From the NCBI RefSeq assembly GCF_000020585.3, contig NC_011138.3:3867338-3931337 (forward strand): a stretch of DNA of 64,000 nt. Reading direction: 5' to 3'. Shown in pieces: positions 13,277-22,231 of the stretch. The first letter of the stretch is position 1. Each line of letters opens with the position of its first letter. Made by a program: the position numbers and the translations under genes. Source of the DNA: Alteromonas mediterranea DE (GTDB lineage Bacteria > Pseudomonadota > Gammaproteobacteria > Enterobacterales > Alteromonadaceae). The notes below the pieces were generated by a model. The model worked only from the letters and a program-made list of their open reading frames with translations. It ran no database searches and was not told where the DNA came from.

Positions 13277-14707
13277 CTACTTATTAAATGAATAAAGCAT
13301 AGCGGCTTCTTTATATAGCATCAGTTCTGCTTTTAACAAATCTACCCTGGCTTTGATCTCTTTCATCTTCGCTTTAATTTCGTTTTGAGCACGGGCATTT
13401 AAAACAAACATATCACTGTCGCCAGCATCGAAGCGCGTCTTCTCTACCTTAGATAAAGTTTTGGCTAATGCAGCGTTTTCGCTTTGCAGCGATACAATGT
13501 CTTTTGCCTGCCCCCAATACACCAGCGCTTGTTCAAAGCGTTGCGCTATTGCTTGCTCGGTAGACGTGAGTTTGTGCGCCAGCTCTCGTTGCTTTGACTG
13601 AAGCTGTGCACGTTCCGCTTTGGCCTTTCTGTTACCCAAAGGGTAAGAAAAAGACAACCCAACTTTTGTTTCTGTACCTTCAAGGGTTTGTGAACCCGCC
13701 CCCACATCTCTGGCGATAGAGGCGGTAAGGTCAAGTTTAGGTAACAACGCGTTGTCAGCAAGCGCCACTTTATTTTCTACCACCTGCTGCTCTAACTTCA
13801 TAACATCCAGTTCGGGATGCTCGCGCAGCGCATTGCGCAGTGTGACAAGTTGACCGTTGCCCACCCAATATGGCCAGTTAATGTCTTTTGGTGGTTTATC
13901 GCTTTTGACCGCTTGCATGTCACCGCTTGGCGAACGCCAGTAAAAAGACAGCATTTGCGCATGCATATCCCGCTTTTGTTTTAGTTCAGCCAAGGTTAAA
14001 CGCTGCTGTAGCAAGTTTGCTTTGAACTCGGTTAGCACGATACTGGCTAAATCGCCTTTTTCTACCCGTGTAACCAAGGCTTTTTCACGTTCAAAAGCGG
14101 TATTAAGCAATTCGGTTACCGCGTCTATTTGCAGGGCACTTTCATACCACGCGATATACTCACTTACCCCTTTATATACAAAGTCATTAATTAGACTGCT
14201 TGCTAATGCTTGCCATTGGGATGACGCTAGCCCCGCATTTCTTAGCGCGGTTCGGCGTTTGTCTATTTCGCGGTTTTGTAGCAATGACATGGCAATGCCA
14301 ACACTTGCTTCTCCGCCAGATAGCGTATCGTAATATCCTTCGTAGCTAGGGAAATCACCACCTGCGATGCGGTACTCACCGAAAACCGAGGCATTGTAAT
14401 CCTCTATGGGGTTAGTAAAGCGCTGGGTTAAATTGGTTCCATCGTAATAACCTGATACGCGGCTTTTCGTTTTCTGTTCTATAAAAGGGTCGAAACTGCT
14501 TCTGGCAATTTCAAGTTCAGCCGCGGCTTGGTAGTTACCTTCATTTATCGCAAGCACATAAGGGTGATAATTCACCATGCTTTCTATTAACCCTTCTATA
14601 GAAGGTGCGGGCTGTGTAGTTTGACTTTGCGCCAGTACCTTAGCACTGCTAACGCTGCCCAAAAGCGCGAGTGCCAATAATAACGAGATAAAGCTTCGCG
14701 CTACCAT
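13277..14707 (-). CDS. TolC-family outer-membrane efflux protein
   Basis: This is a 476-residue outer-membrane channel of the TolC type. A signal peptide covers about residues 1-26, and the body is dominated by long heptad-rich helices (about 200-260 and 370-465) in two related halves, as in TolC. It would form the trimeric exit duct of a three-part exporter. Its start overlaps the stop of the upstream membrane-fusion gene by seven bases, so the two are translationally coupled in an ABC-HlyD-TolC operon. The substrate is not evident: no secreted partner gene is in the operon. Confidence 0.85.
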   Translation of the reverse strand: MVARSFISLLLALALLGSVSSAKVLAQSQTTQPAPSIEGLIESMVNYHPYVLAINEGNYQAAAELEIARSSFDPFIEQKTKSRVSGYYDGTNLTQRFTNPIEDYNASVFGEYRIAGGDFPSYEGYYDTLSGGEASVGIAMSLLQNREIDKRRTALRNAGLASSQWQALASSLINDFVYKGVSEYIAWYESALQIDAVTELLNTAFEREKALVTRVEKGDLASIVLTEFKANLLQQRLTLAELKQKRDMHAQMLSFYWRSPSGDMQAVKSDKPPKDINWPYWVGNGQLVTLRNALREHPELDVMKLEQQVVENKVALADNALLPKLDLTASIARDVGAGSQTLEGTETKVGLSFSYPLGNRKAKAERAQLQSKQRELAHKLTSTEQAIAQRFEQALVYWGQAKDIVSLQSENAALAKTLSKVEKTRFDAGDSDMFVLNARAQNEIKAKMKEIKARVDLLKAELMLYKEAAMLYSFNK

Positions 14708-15753
14708 ATTGATGCTCCAGAACCTTTACCACCGCTTGAAGGTGATTCTTGAGTTGGCAGCGGCGGGAAGTTATTCAGCTGTCGCCACATTTCGTAACCC
14801 AGGCGTACCTCTTCCAATAACACCCACGCTTTTACGCGGCTACCTAAACGGGCCGAACTTTCTGCTGGCCATGGAATATCTGACTCATCTGGGCGTATCC
14901 AAACGTTGAAGTCGCCCATAGCATTTGCCACTGGCTCAACGTAGACCACTTCACCACCAAAGGTACCAATTGCGCTGCCGGGCCAGCCGCTAAACTGAAA
15001 CACTGGCCAGCCTTCAAACTGCAAGCGCGCTTTTGCGCCCGGCTTTACTAATGGCGCATCTAACCCTCTTACGGTAACACGCACACTACGCTTCGCATCG
15101 GCAGGAATAAATTGGCCTAGGATGTCTCCTGATTTCACGAAAGTAGACACACCTCCAGATAATAAACGCACCACAGTGCCATCCACCGGCGCGAGCTTTG
15201 TTTGCGTAGATTGGCGAGACAAGATCATGCTGGCCTCGTTTATTTCAGAAACAGACGCTGCGGCTTTAGCACGTAGCTCTTGCACTTTAATTTCGGCTTG
15301 CTCTACTTCTTTGCGCGATACCAGCCCCTGCGCTTCAAGTGACTTCTGACGGGCTAAGTTGTTCTCAGCATTTCTTACCGCCGTTTCATTCGCTTGATTC
15401 TTTAGGTTGGCGGCAGATAGCTGAGACTGAAGCTTTTCAAGGCGCTGTGCATCAATATCGATAAGCGTAACGATAGGGTCGCCCGCCTTCACCTGCTGCC
15501 CTTCCCTCACATGCCACTGCTTTACCTGTCCATCAACAAGCGCGTTGATAGGTTGGGTTCTGTCTTTCGGGTCGAGTGAGTCCACCATGCCTGTGCCATA
15601 AGCGGTTTGGATCCAAGGCGTGAAGTACAGTATTAAGCCAGCAGCAAGCACTAAAAAAATAATCACGCCAGTGACTACCCGGTGTAGCTTTGGCACGTGC
15701 AAAGAAGGTAACGACTTAATGTTGTCTAAAAAGCGACGTTCTGCGTTATTCAC
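14701..15753 (-). CDS. HlyD-family membrane-fusion protein
   Basis: This 350-residue periplasmic adaptor has a single N-terminal transmembrane helix (about residues 25-45). A lipoyl-like half motif (VDGQVKQWHVREGQQVKAGD) lies near residues 88-107, followed by a coiled-coil hairpin (about 115-180), the second lipoyl half, and beta-barrel domains. It would bridge the ABC subunit and TolC. The start is a GTG immediately after the TAA of the ABC gene. The run of eight G's just upstream is the only plausible ribosome-binding site, tying its translation to that tract. Confidence 0.87.
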   Translation of the reverse strand: MNNAERRFLDNIKSLPSLHVPKLHRVVTGVIIFLVLAAGLILYFTPWIQTAYGTGMVDSLDPKDRTQPINALVDGQVKQWHVREGQQVKAGDPIVTLIDIDAQRLEKLQSQLSAANLKNQANETAVRNAENNLARQKSLEAQGLVSRKEVEQAEIKVQELRAKAAASVSEINEASMILSRQSTQTKLAPVDGTVVRLLSGGVSTFVKSGDILGQFIPADAKRSVRVTVRGLDAPLVKPGAKARLQFEGWPVFQFSGWPGSAIGTFGGEVVYVEPVANAMGDFNVWIRPDESDIPWPAESSARLGSRVKAWVLLEEVRLGYEMWRQLNNFPPLPTQESPSSGGKGSGASIW

Positions 15754-17472
15754 TTATTCCCCCCCCTTATTTGCGTTCTTGGTATCGCTTTGCACATCTA
15801 AACTCACTGGCGCTACCCCATCATTGTATTCGCTAAGCATAGCGGTGGCATTGTCGTGCAGATGTATCACGCCGTCGAAGCATTCGGGTATTGGGATGTT
15901 TGAAAAGTACATTACCGTAAAATCGTACTTGGTTAAGCGGTTTAGAAGGCGCGCGCGAAGTTCAATAGGGATCGCATCAAAGTGTTGATTCAATATCAAT
16001 AATTTAGGTTTGGCGATAATGGCAGCAGCCAGTTTAAGTAATAAGAACTCAAGCGGCTGCAATGGCGCGCCCAATACAGACACTTTCGTTTGAAGGCCCT
16101 CGGGCAAGCCGTCAATTGTCTTGGTCATTTCCACTTCTTCAAGCGCTGCGCGAATATCGGCAATGGTGGCCTGTGGGTGAGCGAGCTTTAAGTAACGCTC
16201 TATCGACACTTCAATAATCAGCGAGCGATCTAAGATAGTCACCGCTTGCCTTAGCTCGTGGGTGTCGTAATCGTTAAGGCTTAATTCACCCAATAAAATA
16301 TCGCCCGACTTAACCCTGTCGTACTGCTTCAATAAACCTACAAGCTGCTTTTGAACCCAGCTTTTATCTGTAGTCACAAAGTACTTAGTGCCAGGTTCGA
16401 ATACCACATTTAATTGGCAGGTATCGTTACCGTGTTTAAGTTCGACGTCGTTAAATACCAGTTTTGATGATGCGGGTACATGTTCTGACGCATTAAGCTC
16501 TTCTTGCGGCATAGCTAAAGCTCCACCTAGCTTTTCGGCTGCTCCGTAAAGTTCGTAATAAAGCTTTAAGTATTGAGTGAAGCGAGATAAACCAAAGAAT
16601 ACGGCTGACATAACCAGCTCAGCGGCAACTAGCTGACCAATAGACAGTTCACCTTGTACCACCAGTACACCGCCAATACCCAATAAAGAAGCACTGGCTA
16701 CGGCATACATTAATAAGAACATGACCACCTGCGAGAACGTGTAATGAAAATGGTTTTTATGCTTTTGCACATAGTCACTGATGTAACCTTCGGTACTGCG
16801 CCCGGCGTACTCGACATGATCTGCCGACTTAAAGAACTCGTGAGCAATAGCAATATCGTGAAGCCACTTGGCCGAGTCGTATTTCGCGTGAGATAACTCG
16901 ATAGCAGTGCGCTTAGCGCCGCGGCCCCAAATTTTCCACACCGCATACATGGTAAGTAAAAGCACCACGTTAAACGCGAACAACGCCGGGTGGTAAAAGG
17001 ATACCAGAGTGAAGCCCACCAGCATCTGCAATACCAAGGCAAAGCCGTCGATCATCAAAGACGGGATATTCTTTTGAAACGTCATAATGTCGAAATAGCG
17101 CTGGGTTATGCTGACGTTTTGACGCCCTTCAAAAAAGCTATGGGGCGCGAGAATAGTTTTAAGACCGATGTCGGCAGTTAAACGCGCGTAAACCTTTCGC
17201 TCGTAAAACTCCATCACCCGCATACGAAGGGCGCTAAACACACCTGATATAAATAAAGTAAGAAACAAGACAACAGCTAGGATGACCACTGCTCGGGTTG
17301 AGCCTATATTTGCGATACTGTTGATTAGGGTTTGCACTGCAATTGGCACTGCCAATGTCATTAAACTAATTGCAACACCGTAGGCAATAGCAACCCAGAA
17401 AAAGCCAGCCTCGGGTTTTAGTAGCGAAAAAAGCGTTTTTCGCGTTTTGCGTAAATTTATTGGTTTAGCCAT
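15754..17472 (-). CDS. ABC transporter-like protein with degenerate ATPase domain
   Basis: The 572-residue protein has the layout of a type I secretion ABC half-transporter: a transmembrane domain of about six helices (residues 25-300) and a C-terminal domain aligning to an ABC nucleotide-binding domain (about 345-545). The ATPase motifs are lost. Where Walker A should be it reads VTTDKSWVQK, with no GxGKS. The signature LSGGQ is LGAPLQPLEF. Walker B ends LLILNQ in place of LLILDE. No Q-loop or H-loop residues are visible. The reading frame is intact and long, so this looks like a maintained pseudo-ATPase. There is no peptidase domain. It heads the exporter operon and is transcribed divergently from a LysR-type regulator. 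Confidence 0.85.
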   Translation of the reverse strand: MAKPINLRKTRKTLFSLLKPEAGFFWVAIAYGVAISLMTLAVPIAVQTLINSIANIGSTRAVVILAVVLFLTLFISGVFSALRMRVMEFYERKVYARLTADIGLKTILAPHSFFEGRQNVSITQRYFDIMTFQKNIPSLMIDGFALVLQMLVGFTLVSFYHPALFAFNVVLLLTMYAVWKIWGRGAKRTAIELSHAKYDSAKWLHDIAIAHEFFKSADHVEYAGRSTEGYISDYVQKHKNHFHYTFSQVVMFLLMYAVASASLLGIGGVLVVQGELSIGQLVAAELVMSAVFFGLSRFTQYLKLYYELYGAAEKLGGALAMPQEELNASEHVPASSKLVFNDVELKHGNDTCQLNVVFEPGTKYFVTTDKSWVQKQLVGLLKQYDRVKSGDILLGELSLNDYDTHELRQAVTILDRSLIIEVSIERYLKLAHPQATIADIRAALEEVEMTKTIDGLPEGLQTKVSVLGAPLQPLEFLLLKLAAAIIAKPKLLILNQHFDAIPIELRARLLNRLTKYDFTVMYFSNIPIPECFDGVIHLHDNATAMLSEYNDGVAPVSLDVQSDTKNANKGGE

Positions 17473-17626
17473 AGTTATGTCTTCAATATACCGCTAGCTT
17501 AGAAAAGTGAGAAACGCGCTGTTCTTGATTGTGGGTAACAGCAACAATAATTAGTGTATTTCAATACTGAGTTAGAATAAATCTGTTATACTCTGAATAC
17601 TTCATCGAAAATAATTGCGTTTATAA

Positions 17627-17650
17627 ATTATGGGATCAGAGTACATTTCC
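17627..17650 (+). repeat. REP-like dispersed repeat, copy 1
   Basis: ATTATGGGATCAGAGTAC lies just upstream of the NhaR-like gene. The same core, TGGGRTCAGAGT, recurs near 19586-19624 (as a palindrome) and near 53322-53341 on the other strand. Confidence 0.5.
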
Positions 17651-17675
17651 TGCCCTTCTTCTATTTTGTAAAATT

Positions 17676-18566
17676 ATGCATCACCTAAACTACCATCATT
17701 TATACTATTTTTATCTGGTCGCCCGCGAGGGCAGTATTGCTAAGGCAGCCAAGTTACTTCACGTTACTCCTCAAACGGTTAGCGGGCAACTTAGTACCTT
17801 CGAAAACCAGCTTGGCTATGCCCTATTCGACAGAATAAACAAGCGGCTATACCTCAACGCGAGAGGTAAAGTTACCTATCAGTATGCCAGTGAAATATTT
17901 CATAAAGGTAATCAACTGGCTGAAATACTTAACAATAGCGATGAAGTGAATACGAAAGAATTCGTAATAGGTATTACAAACGGTATTCCAAAAGTGCTTT
18001 TTTACGATTTTGTTCACGACATCATGCGTCGGTTTTCTCATGTGAAGTATGTAATTAAAGAAGACAGCTTCGATGGATTACTGAAAGAGCTGGCCATTAA
18101 CGCTATCGACTTTATTGTTGCAGACCGCGGCATAGCGCCGGGTACGCAAATTAGCGCCAATAGCTTTTTCTTAGGTGAAAGCTCGTTAAGTTTTTTTGCG
18201 AAATCACCACTTAGTGAAGAACAAACCTTTCCTGACTGTTTAAATCAGATGCCGTTACTTATCCAAGGCAACACGTCGGGGATACGACAAGCATTAACTA
18301 GCTGGCTTGAAACCGAACAGCTTTACCCAAAAATTGTGGCCGAGTTCGATGATACCGCTTTATTGAAGCTATTTGGCAGCGAAGACTTTGGCGTGTTCTG
18401 CGCACCATCGGCTATTTCGAAACACGTTGAAGAGCAATATGGTGTGCATTGTATTGGCAACGCGAATACGCTCAACGAACGATACTACGCTATTACAGGT
18501 AAAAGCCGTGCTGACTATACGATTAGTGAGGCGATTGTTGAATCGGCCAGGGAGATTCTAGCGTGA
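17676..18566 (+). CDS. nhaR: LysR-family transcriptional regulator, NhaR-like
   Basis: The 296-residue protein starts with the NhaR-type winged-helix domain (LNYHHLYYFYLVAREGSIAKA onward, residues 4-65), close to E. coli NhaR. A periplasmic-binding-like effector domain follows, including the conserved EFDDTALLKLFG region near residue 227. E. coli NhaR activates nhaA and osmC in response to sodium. No nhaA lies next to it here; it is divergent from the degenerate ABC export operon across a gap of about 200 bases, which it may control. The family is clear; the target is inferred. Confidence 0.85.
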   Translation: MHHLNYHHLYYFYLVAREGSIAKAAKLLHVTPQTVSGQLSTFENQLGYALFDRINKRLYLNARGKVTYQYASEIFHKGNQLAEILNNSDEVNTKEFVIGITNGIPKVLFYDFVHDIMRRFSHVKYVIKEDSFDGLLKELAINAIDFIVADRGIAPGTQISANSFFLGESSLSFFAKSPLSEEQTFPDCLNQMPLLIQGNTSGIRQALTSWLETEQLYPKIVAEFDDTALLKLFGSEDFGVFCAPSAISKHVEEQYGVHCIGNANTLNERYYAITGKSRADYTISEAIVESAREILA

Positions 18567-18939
18567 CGTGTGGGCTCTGGACGCCTGGATTAGGAGCCAT
18601 AGAAATTGAGGGGCAGAGTATCAACACTGCCCCTGAGGTATCCCCACAATTTAAAGCATGCTTCTTCCCCGCCGGGTATGTGTAAGCGTGAGGCTTAATG
18701 GCAGGAGTTGAATTGGCGTGGATTTTATTTTGAATTTTGGGGTTTGGGAAGTTTTTTGTGAATGATCTTTGATGATTAAAGATACCGCAGCACTGACACG
18801 ATAGGCATTTAGTTTGGCTCCTTGTCAGATTTTTGATCTACAAGCGTTAGATATAAATGAGTTGAGGACGTGATTGCAACTGTTGTTTTTTTGAACTACC
18901 ATTATAGCTAAGTTTAGCTAAGTTCATTAGAGGTGTTGT
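18567..18939. other. Intergenic region with hairpin
   Basis: No gene is seen between the regulator and the toxin-antitoxin pair. A hairpin GGGGCAG/CTGCCCC (18610-18616 with 18627-18633) may end the regulator transcript, though it lacks a T run. The region just before the antitoxin contains the operator-like palindrome annotated separately. Confidence 0.5.
18905..18920 (+). promoter_or_regulatory. Palindromic operator before the antitoxin gene
   Basis: TAGCTAA-GT-TTAGCTA is a perfect 7-bp inverted repeat 20 bases before the antitoxin ATG. Antitoxins of the Phd family commonly bind such palindromes to repress their own operon. Confidence 0.6.
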
Positions 18940-19170
18940 ATGCAGGCCAATATGCATGAGGCAAAAAGTAAGTTATCCCAACTTGTCGAACGGGCAGAGG
19001 CCGGTGAAGAAGTTGTTATCGCCAAGTCGGGAAAACCAGTAGTGAAACTAGTGCCTTTTAAAACAGAAAAAAAACGCATTTTTGGGCAATTCAAAGGCCA
19101 GGTTCATACGACTGAAGACTTCGACTCGAAAGAGGTTAATGAAGATATAGCAGATATGTTCGGTTTGTAA
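18940..19170 (+). CDS. Phd/YefM-family antitoxin
   Basis: This 76-residue antitoxin begins MQANMHEAKSKLSQLVERAE, the typical Phd/YefM DNA-binding fold. The later GEEVVIAKSGKPVVKLVP strand and an acidic, flexible C-terminus (about residues 50-76) should wrap the toxin. Its stop codon overlaps the start of the PIN-domain toxin by one base, so the pair is translationally coupled. The gene is preceded by a GAGGTG ribosome-binding site and a palindromic operator. Confidence 0.9.
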   Translation: MQANMHEAKSKLSQLVERAEAGEEVVIAKSGKPVVKLVPFKTEKKRIFGQFKGQVHTTEDFDSKEVNEDIADMFGL

Positions 19171-19556
19171 TGAAAAGAATATTACTCGATACCCACGTTT
19201 TAATTTGGTGGATGAACGGAGATGAGCAATTAGGTCATAACGCTCAAAAGCATATCTCTAATACTGAAAACGCCATTTATATCAGCGCCGCGTCTGTTTG
19301 GGAAATGTCGATAAAACAGCAGCTGGGAAAACTTACGGTACCAGACGATATTGAGTCGCTTATCGAAGAGTTAGGTTTTAGCGCATTACCTATCAATTTA
19401 TTTCATAGCCAGCAAGCAGGAAGGCTGCCAATGCACCACCGCGATCCATTTGACAGAATGCTGATCGCCCAAGCTCAAGCTGAAGGGCTGCAGATTTTAA
19501 CGAAGGACGAACACTTTCCCGCTTACGGGGTTAGATTGATTAACGCTTTAAAGTGA
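19170..19556 (+). CDS. PIN-domain toxin (VapC-type ribonuclease)
   Basis: The 128-residue PIN-domain protein is a predicted metal-dependent RNase toxin. The acidic residues are visible: Asp7 in LLDTHVLIWW, the glutamate in SVWEMSIK near residue 47, and aspartates in HRDPFDRMLIAQA near 91-94. It is neutralised by the upstream Phd-type antitoxin. Phd antitoxins paired with PIN toxins of this subgroup (LLDTHxLIWW) are common. The RNA target cannot be read from sequence. Confidence 0.9.
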   Translation: MKRILLDTHVLIWWMNGDEQLGHNAQKHISNTENAIYISAASVWEMSIKQQLGKLTVPDDIESLIEELGFSALPINLFHSQQAGRLPMHHRDPFDRMLIAQAQAEGLQILTKDEHFPAYGVRLINALK

Positions 19557-19585
19557 TGGCTGAACTGGTGTTTTAACTTTATATA

Positions 19586-19624
19586 AATTGTGGGATGAGA
19601 GTAGCTGCTCTGACCCCACAATTT
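19586..19624. repeat. REP-like palindrome between convergent genes (copy 2)
   Basis: AATTGTGGGATGAGAG and CTCTGACCCCACAATT form a near-perfect hairpin around a short centre. It lies between the toxin gene and the convergent ugd gene and could end transcription from both sides. Its right arm on the minus strand contains the TGTGGGGTCAGAG core shared with copies near 17627 and 53322. Confidence 0.65.
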
Positions 19625-19628
19625 TGAT

Positions 19629-20816
19629 TTAGTCGGCGTTGAACAAGTCGCGGCTGTAAACTTTGTCGAGTACGTCTTCAATATCGCCCGTTACACGGTT
19701 GGCTACGATAACATCAGAGATTTTCTTAAACTCTTCTAGGTCGTTTACTACGCGTGAGTTAAAGAAATCATCTTCTTTGAGTACAGGCTCGTATACTACC
19801 ACTTCAATACCTTTCGCTTTAATGCGCTTCATGATGCCTTGAATCGCACTGGCGCGGAAATTGTCTGAACCAGTCTTCATGATAAGGCGGTAGATGCCAA
19901 CAATCTTAGGACCGCGGCTTACAATTGAATCAGCAATAAAGTCTTTACGGGTACGGTTAGCATCTACAATGGCCTGAATCATGTTGTTAGGCACTTCACT
20001 GTAGTTCGCAAGTAACTGCTTAGTATCTTTTGGTAGGCAGTAACCACCATAACCAAAGCTTGGGTTATTGTAGTGCTTACCAATGCGAGGGTCTAAGCCT
20101 ACACCTTCAATAATTTGTTTGGTGTCTAAGCCATTTCGTTCTGCATAGCTATCCAACTCGTTGAAATAAGCCACACGCATGGCTAAGTAAGTATTAGCAA
20201 AAAGCTTAATGGCTTCAGCTTCAGTGCTGTCAGTAAACAACACTTCGATTTCTTCTTTAATCGCGCCTTGCTCAAGCAATTTAGCGAATACTTCAGCGCG
20301 TTCGCTACGTTCACCCACAATAATGCGGCTAGGGTGAAGGTTATCGTAAAGTGCTTTACCTTCACGTAAGAACTCTGGAGAGAAGATTAGATTTTCAGTA
20401 CCGAAACGTGCTTTTGCGTCTTTAGTGAACCCTACTGGCACGGTCGATTTAACAATCATCACTGCATCAGGGTTAATTTCCATTACCGTTTTGATAACCG
20501 CTTCTACACTACCTGTGTTGAAGTAGTTCGTTTGCGGGTCGTAATCCGTTGGCGTTGCAATAACCACATAATCGGCATCTTTATATGCTACCTGTGCATC
20601 TAACGTAGCTTCAAGATTAAGCTCTTTAGTCGTTAGGTACTCAGAAATCTCTTTGTCTTCAATTGGAGACTTTTTGTTATTCAGCATCTCGACCTTTTCA
20701 GGTACCAAGTCGACTGCTTTCACTTCATTGTGTTGTGCAAGTAACACGGCATTTGATAAGCCTACGTACCCAGTACCTGCTACTGCTATTTTGTACTTTG
20801 CTAGCGTACTTTCCAT
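19629..20816 (-). CDS. ugd: UDP-glucose 6-dehydrogenase
   Basis: Ugd oxidises UDP-glucose to UDP-glucuronate with two NAD+. The 395-residue protein has the Rossmann motif GTGYVG at 14-19, the short EFLREGKA segment, the catalytic cysteine in YGGYCLPKD near residue 258, and the C-terminal UDP-binding domain. It matches the short E. coli-type enzyme. It closes the left end of the glycan locus and follows the rml genes on the same strand, but an intrinsic terminator lies between them, so it probably has its own promoter. Confidence 0.95.
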   Translation of the reverse strand: MESTLAKYKIAVAGTGYVGLSNAVLLAQHNEVKAVDLVPEKVEMLNNKKSPIEDKEISEYLTTKELNLEATLDAQVAYKDADYVVIATPTDYDPQTNYFNTGSVEAVIKTVMEINPDAVMIVKSTVPVGFTKDAKARFGTENLIFSPEFLREGKALYDNLHPSRIIVGERSERAEVFAKLLEQGAIKEEIEVLFTDSTEAEAIKLFANTYLAMRVAYFNELDSYAERNGLDTKQIIEGVGLDPRIGKHYNNPSFGYGGYCLPKDTKQLLANYSEVPNNMIQAIVDANRTRKDFIADSIVSRGPKIVGIYRLIMKTGSDNFRASAIQGIMKRIKAKGIEVVVYEPVLKEDDFFNSRVVNDLEEFKKISDVIVANRVTGDIEDVLDKVYSRDLFNAD

Positions 20817-21058
20817 TTATGGTTTCTCCAATCCTATTAACTATCAGCGATAGAAATATTTATTAAAATTTTCTCGCTATATATTGCCAGAGTTTTTTGA
20901 AAATCTCATGAATAATGCATCATAAAGGTGCTCAATTTGATATAGCGCTGACGACTCGGTGCATCTCGCCGCCCAACTACAACGTTTTATCATTAAGCTT
21001 TAGTGGTATGGTTCTCTATAAGCAACAATCACACCACCAAGAATATTGCATTCGAAAA

Positions 21059-21096
21059 CAAAAAAGCCTCAGCATACTAAGTAAGCTGAGGCCTAA
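21059..21096 (-). terminator. Terminator of the rml operon
   Basis: The stem GCCTCAGC/GCTGAGGC (21066-21073 and 21085-21092) is followed by a T run on the minus strand, about 20 bases past the rmlB stop codon. Confidence 0.85.
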
Positions 21097-21113
21097 AAAC
21101 TAATAAGAGCTAA

Positions 21114-22196
21114 CTAACTCCCCGTGCCTAAACGCTCGCCTTGATAACTACCGTCAAGCACAGCTTTCCACCAGCCTTCATTCGCTAAATACCATTCAAC
21201 GGTTTTACGAATGCCGCTTTCAAAGGTTTCTTGTGGTTTCCATCCTAGCTCACGTTCAATCTTACTGGCATCAATGGCATAGCGCATATCGTGACCTGGG
21301 CGGTCTTGAACGTAAGTGATCTGCTCGGCGTATTTGCTTTCTTTCGGCTTAACTTCATCCAAAATAGTGCAAATAGTTTGCACCACTTCAATGTTTTGTT
21401 TTTCGTTATGCCCACCAATATTGTAGGTTTCACCAATTTCACCGTTTAGCGCAACCACAACTAATGCGCGCGCATGGTCTTCAACATACAGCCAGTCGCG
21501 AATTTGGTTACCTTTGCCATACACTGGCAGCGGCTTGCCCGCTAGCGCATTTAAAATAACTAACGGTATTAGCTTTTCAGGGAAATGATACGGCCCATAG
21601 TTATTTGAGCAATTAGTTACTAATGTTGGTAGCTTATAGGTACGCAGCCACGAACGTACTAGCTGATCAGAACTTGCTTTACTCGCTGAATAAGGAGAAC
21701 TTGGTGCATACGGGGTAGTTTCCGTAAACAATGGAAGCTCTGTGCCTGGCTCAACTTCATCAGGGTGAGGAAGGTCGCCGTATACTTCATCAGTAGAAAT
21801 ATGGTGGAACTTAAACCCTGCTTTTTTATCGCCTTCCAGTTCAGACCAATATGCTCTTGCTTGTTCAAGCAACGTGTACGTTCCAACTACATTGGTTTGA
21901 ATAAACTCACCAGGGCCATCAATAGAACGGTCTACGTGAGATTCTGCAGCCAAGTGCATAATGATATCTGGCCGGTGCGTGTTGAACACGCGCTTTACTT
22001 TTTCAGCATCACAAATATCAACTTGTTCAAAGCTATAGCGGTCGCTGCTTGAAACGGGTGTTAATGATTCTAAATTACCCGCGTAAGTTAGCTTGTCTAA
22101 ATTCACTACCGTGTGATCAGTATCATTTATAAGATGGCGTACTACTGCGGAGCCAATAAAGCCTGCACCACCTGTTACTAAAATTGTTTTGCTCAT
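21114..22196 (-). CDS. rfbB: dTDP-glucose 4,6-dehydratase
   Basis: RmlB converts dTDP-glucose to dTDP-4-keto-6-deoxyglucose, the second step of dTDP-rhamnose synthesis. The 360-residue SDR protein has the NAD-binding TGGAGFIG at 8-15, the DEVYGD segment of the active site, the YSASK catalytic pair near residue 174, and the C-terminal [11 protein letters not shown] signature. It is the last gene of an rfbA-C-D-B operon and is followed by a terminator. Confidence 0.96.
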   Translation of the reverse strand: MSKTILVTGGAGFIGSAVVRHLINDTDHTVVNLDKLTYAGNLESLTPVSSSDRYSFEQVDICDAEKVKRVFNTHRPDIIMHLAAESHVDRSIDGPGEFIQTNVVGTYTLLEQARAYWSELEGDKKAGFKFHHISTDEVYGDLPHPDEVEPGTELPLFTETTPYAPSSPYSASKASSDQLVRSWLRTYKLPTLVTNCSNNYGPYHFPEKLIPLVILNALAGKPLPVYGKGNQIRDWLYVEDHARALVVVALNGEIGETYNIGGHNEKQNIEVVQTICTILDEVKPKESKYAEQITYVQDRPGHDMRYAIDASKIERELGWKPQETFESGIRKTVEWYLANEGWWKAVLDGSYQGERLGTGS

Positions 22197-22231
22197 GTTT
22201 TATTTACCAAACTTGAATTGAGTGTTGCGGC

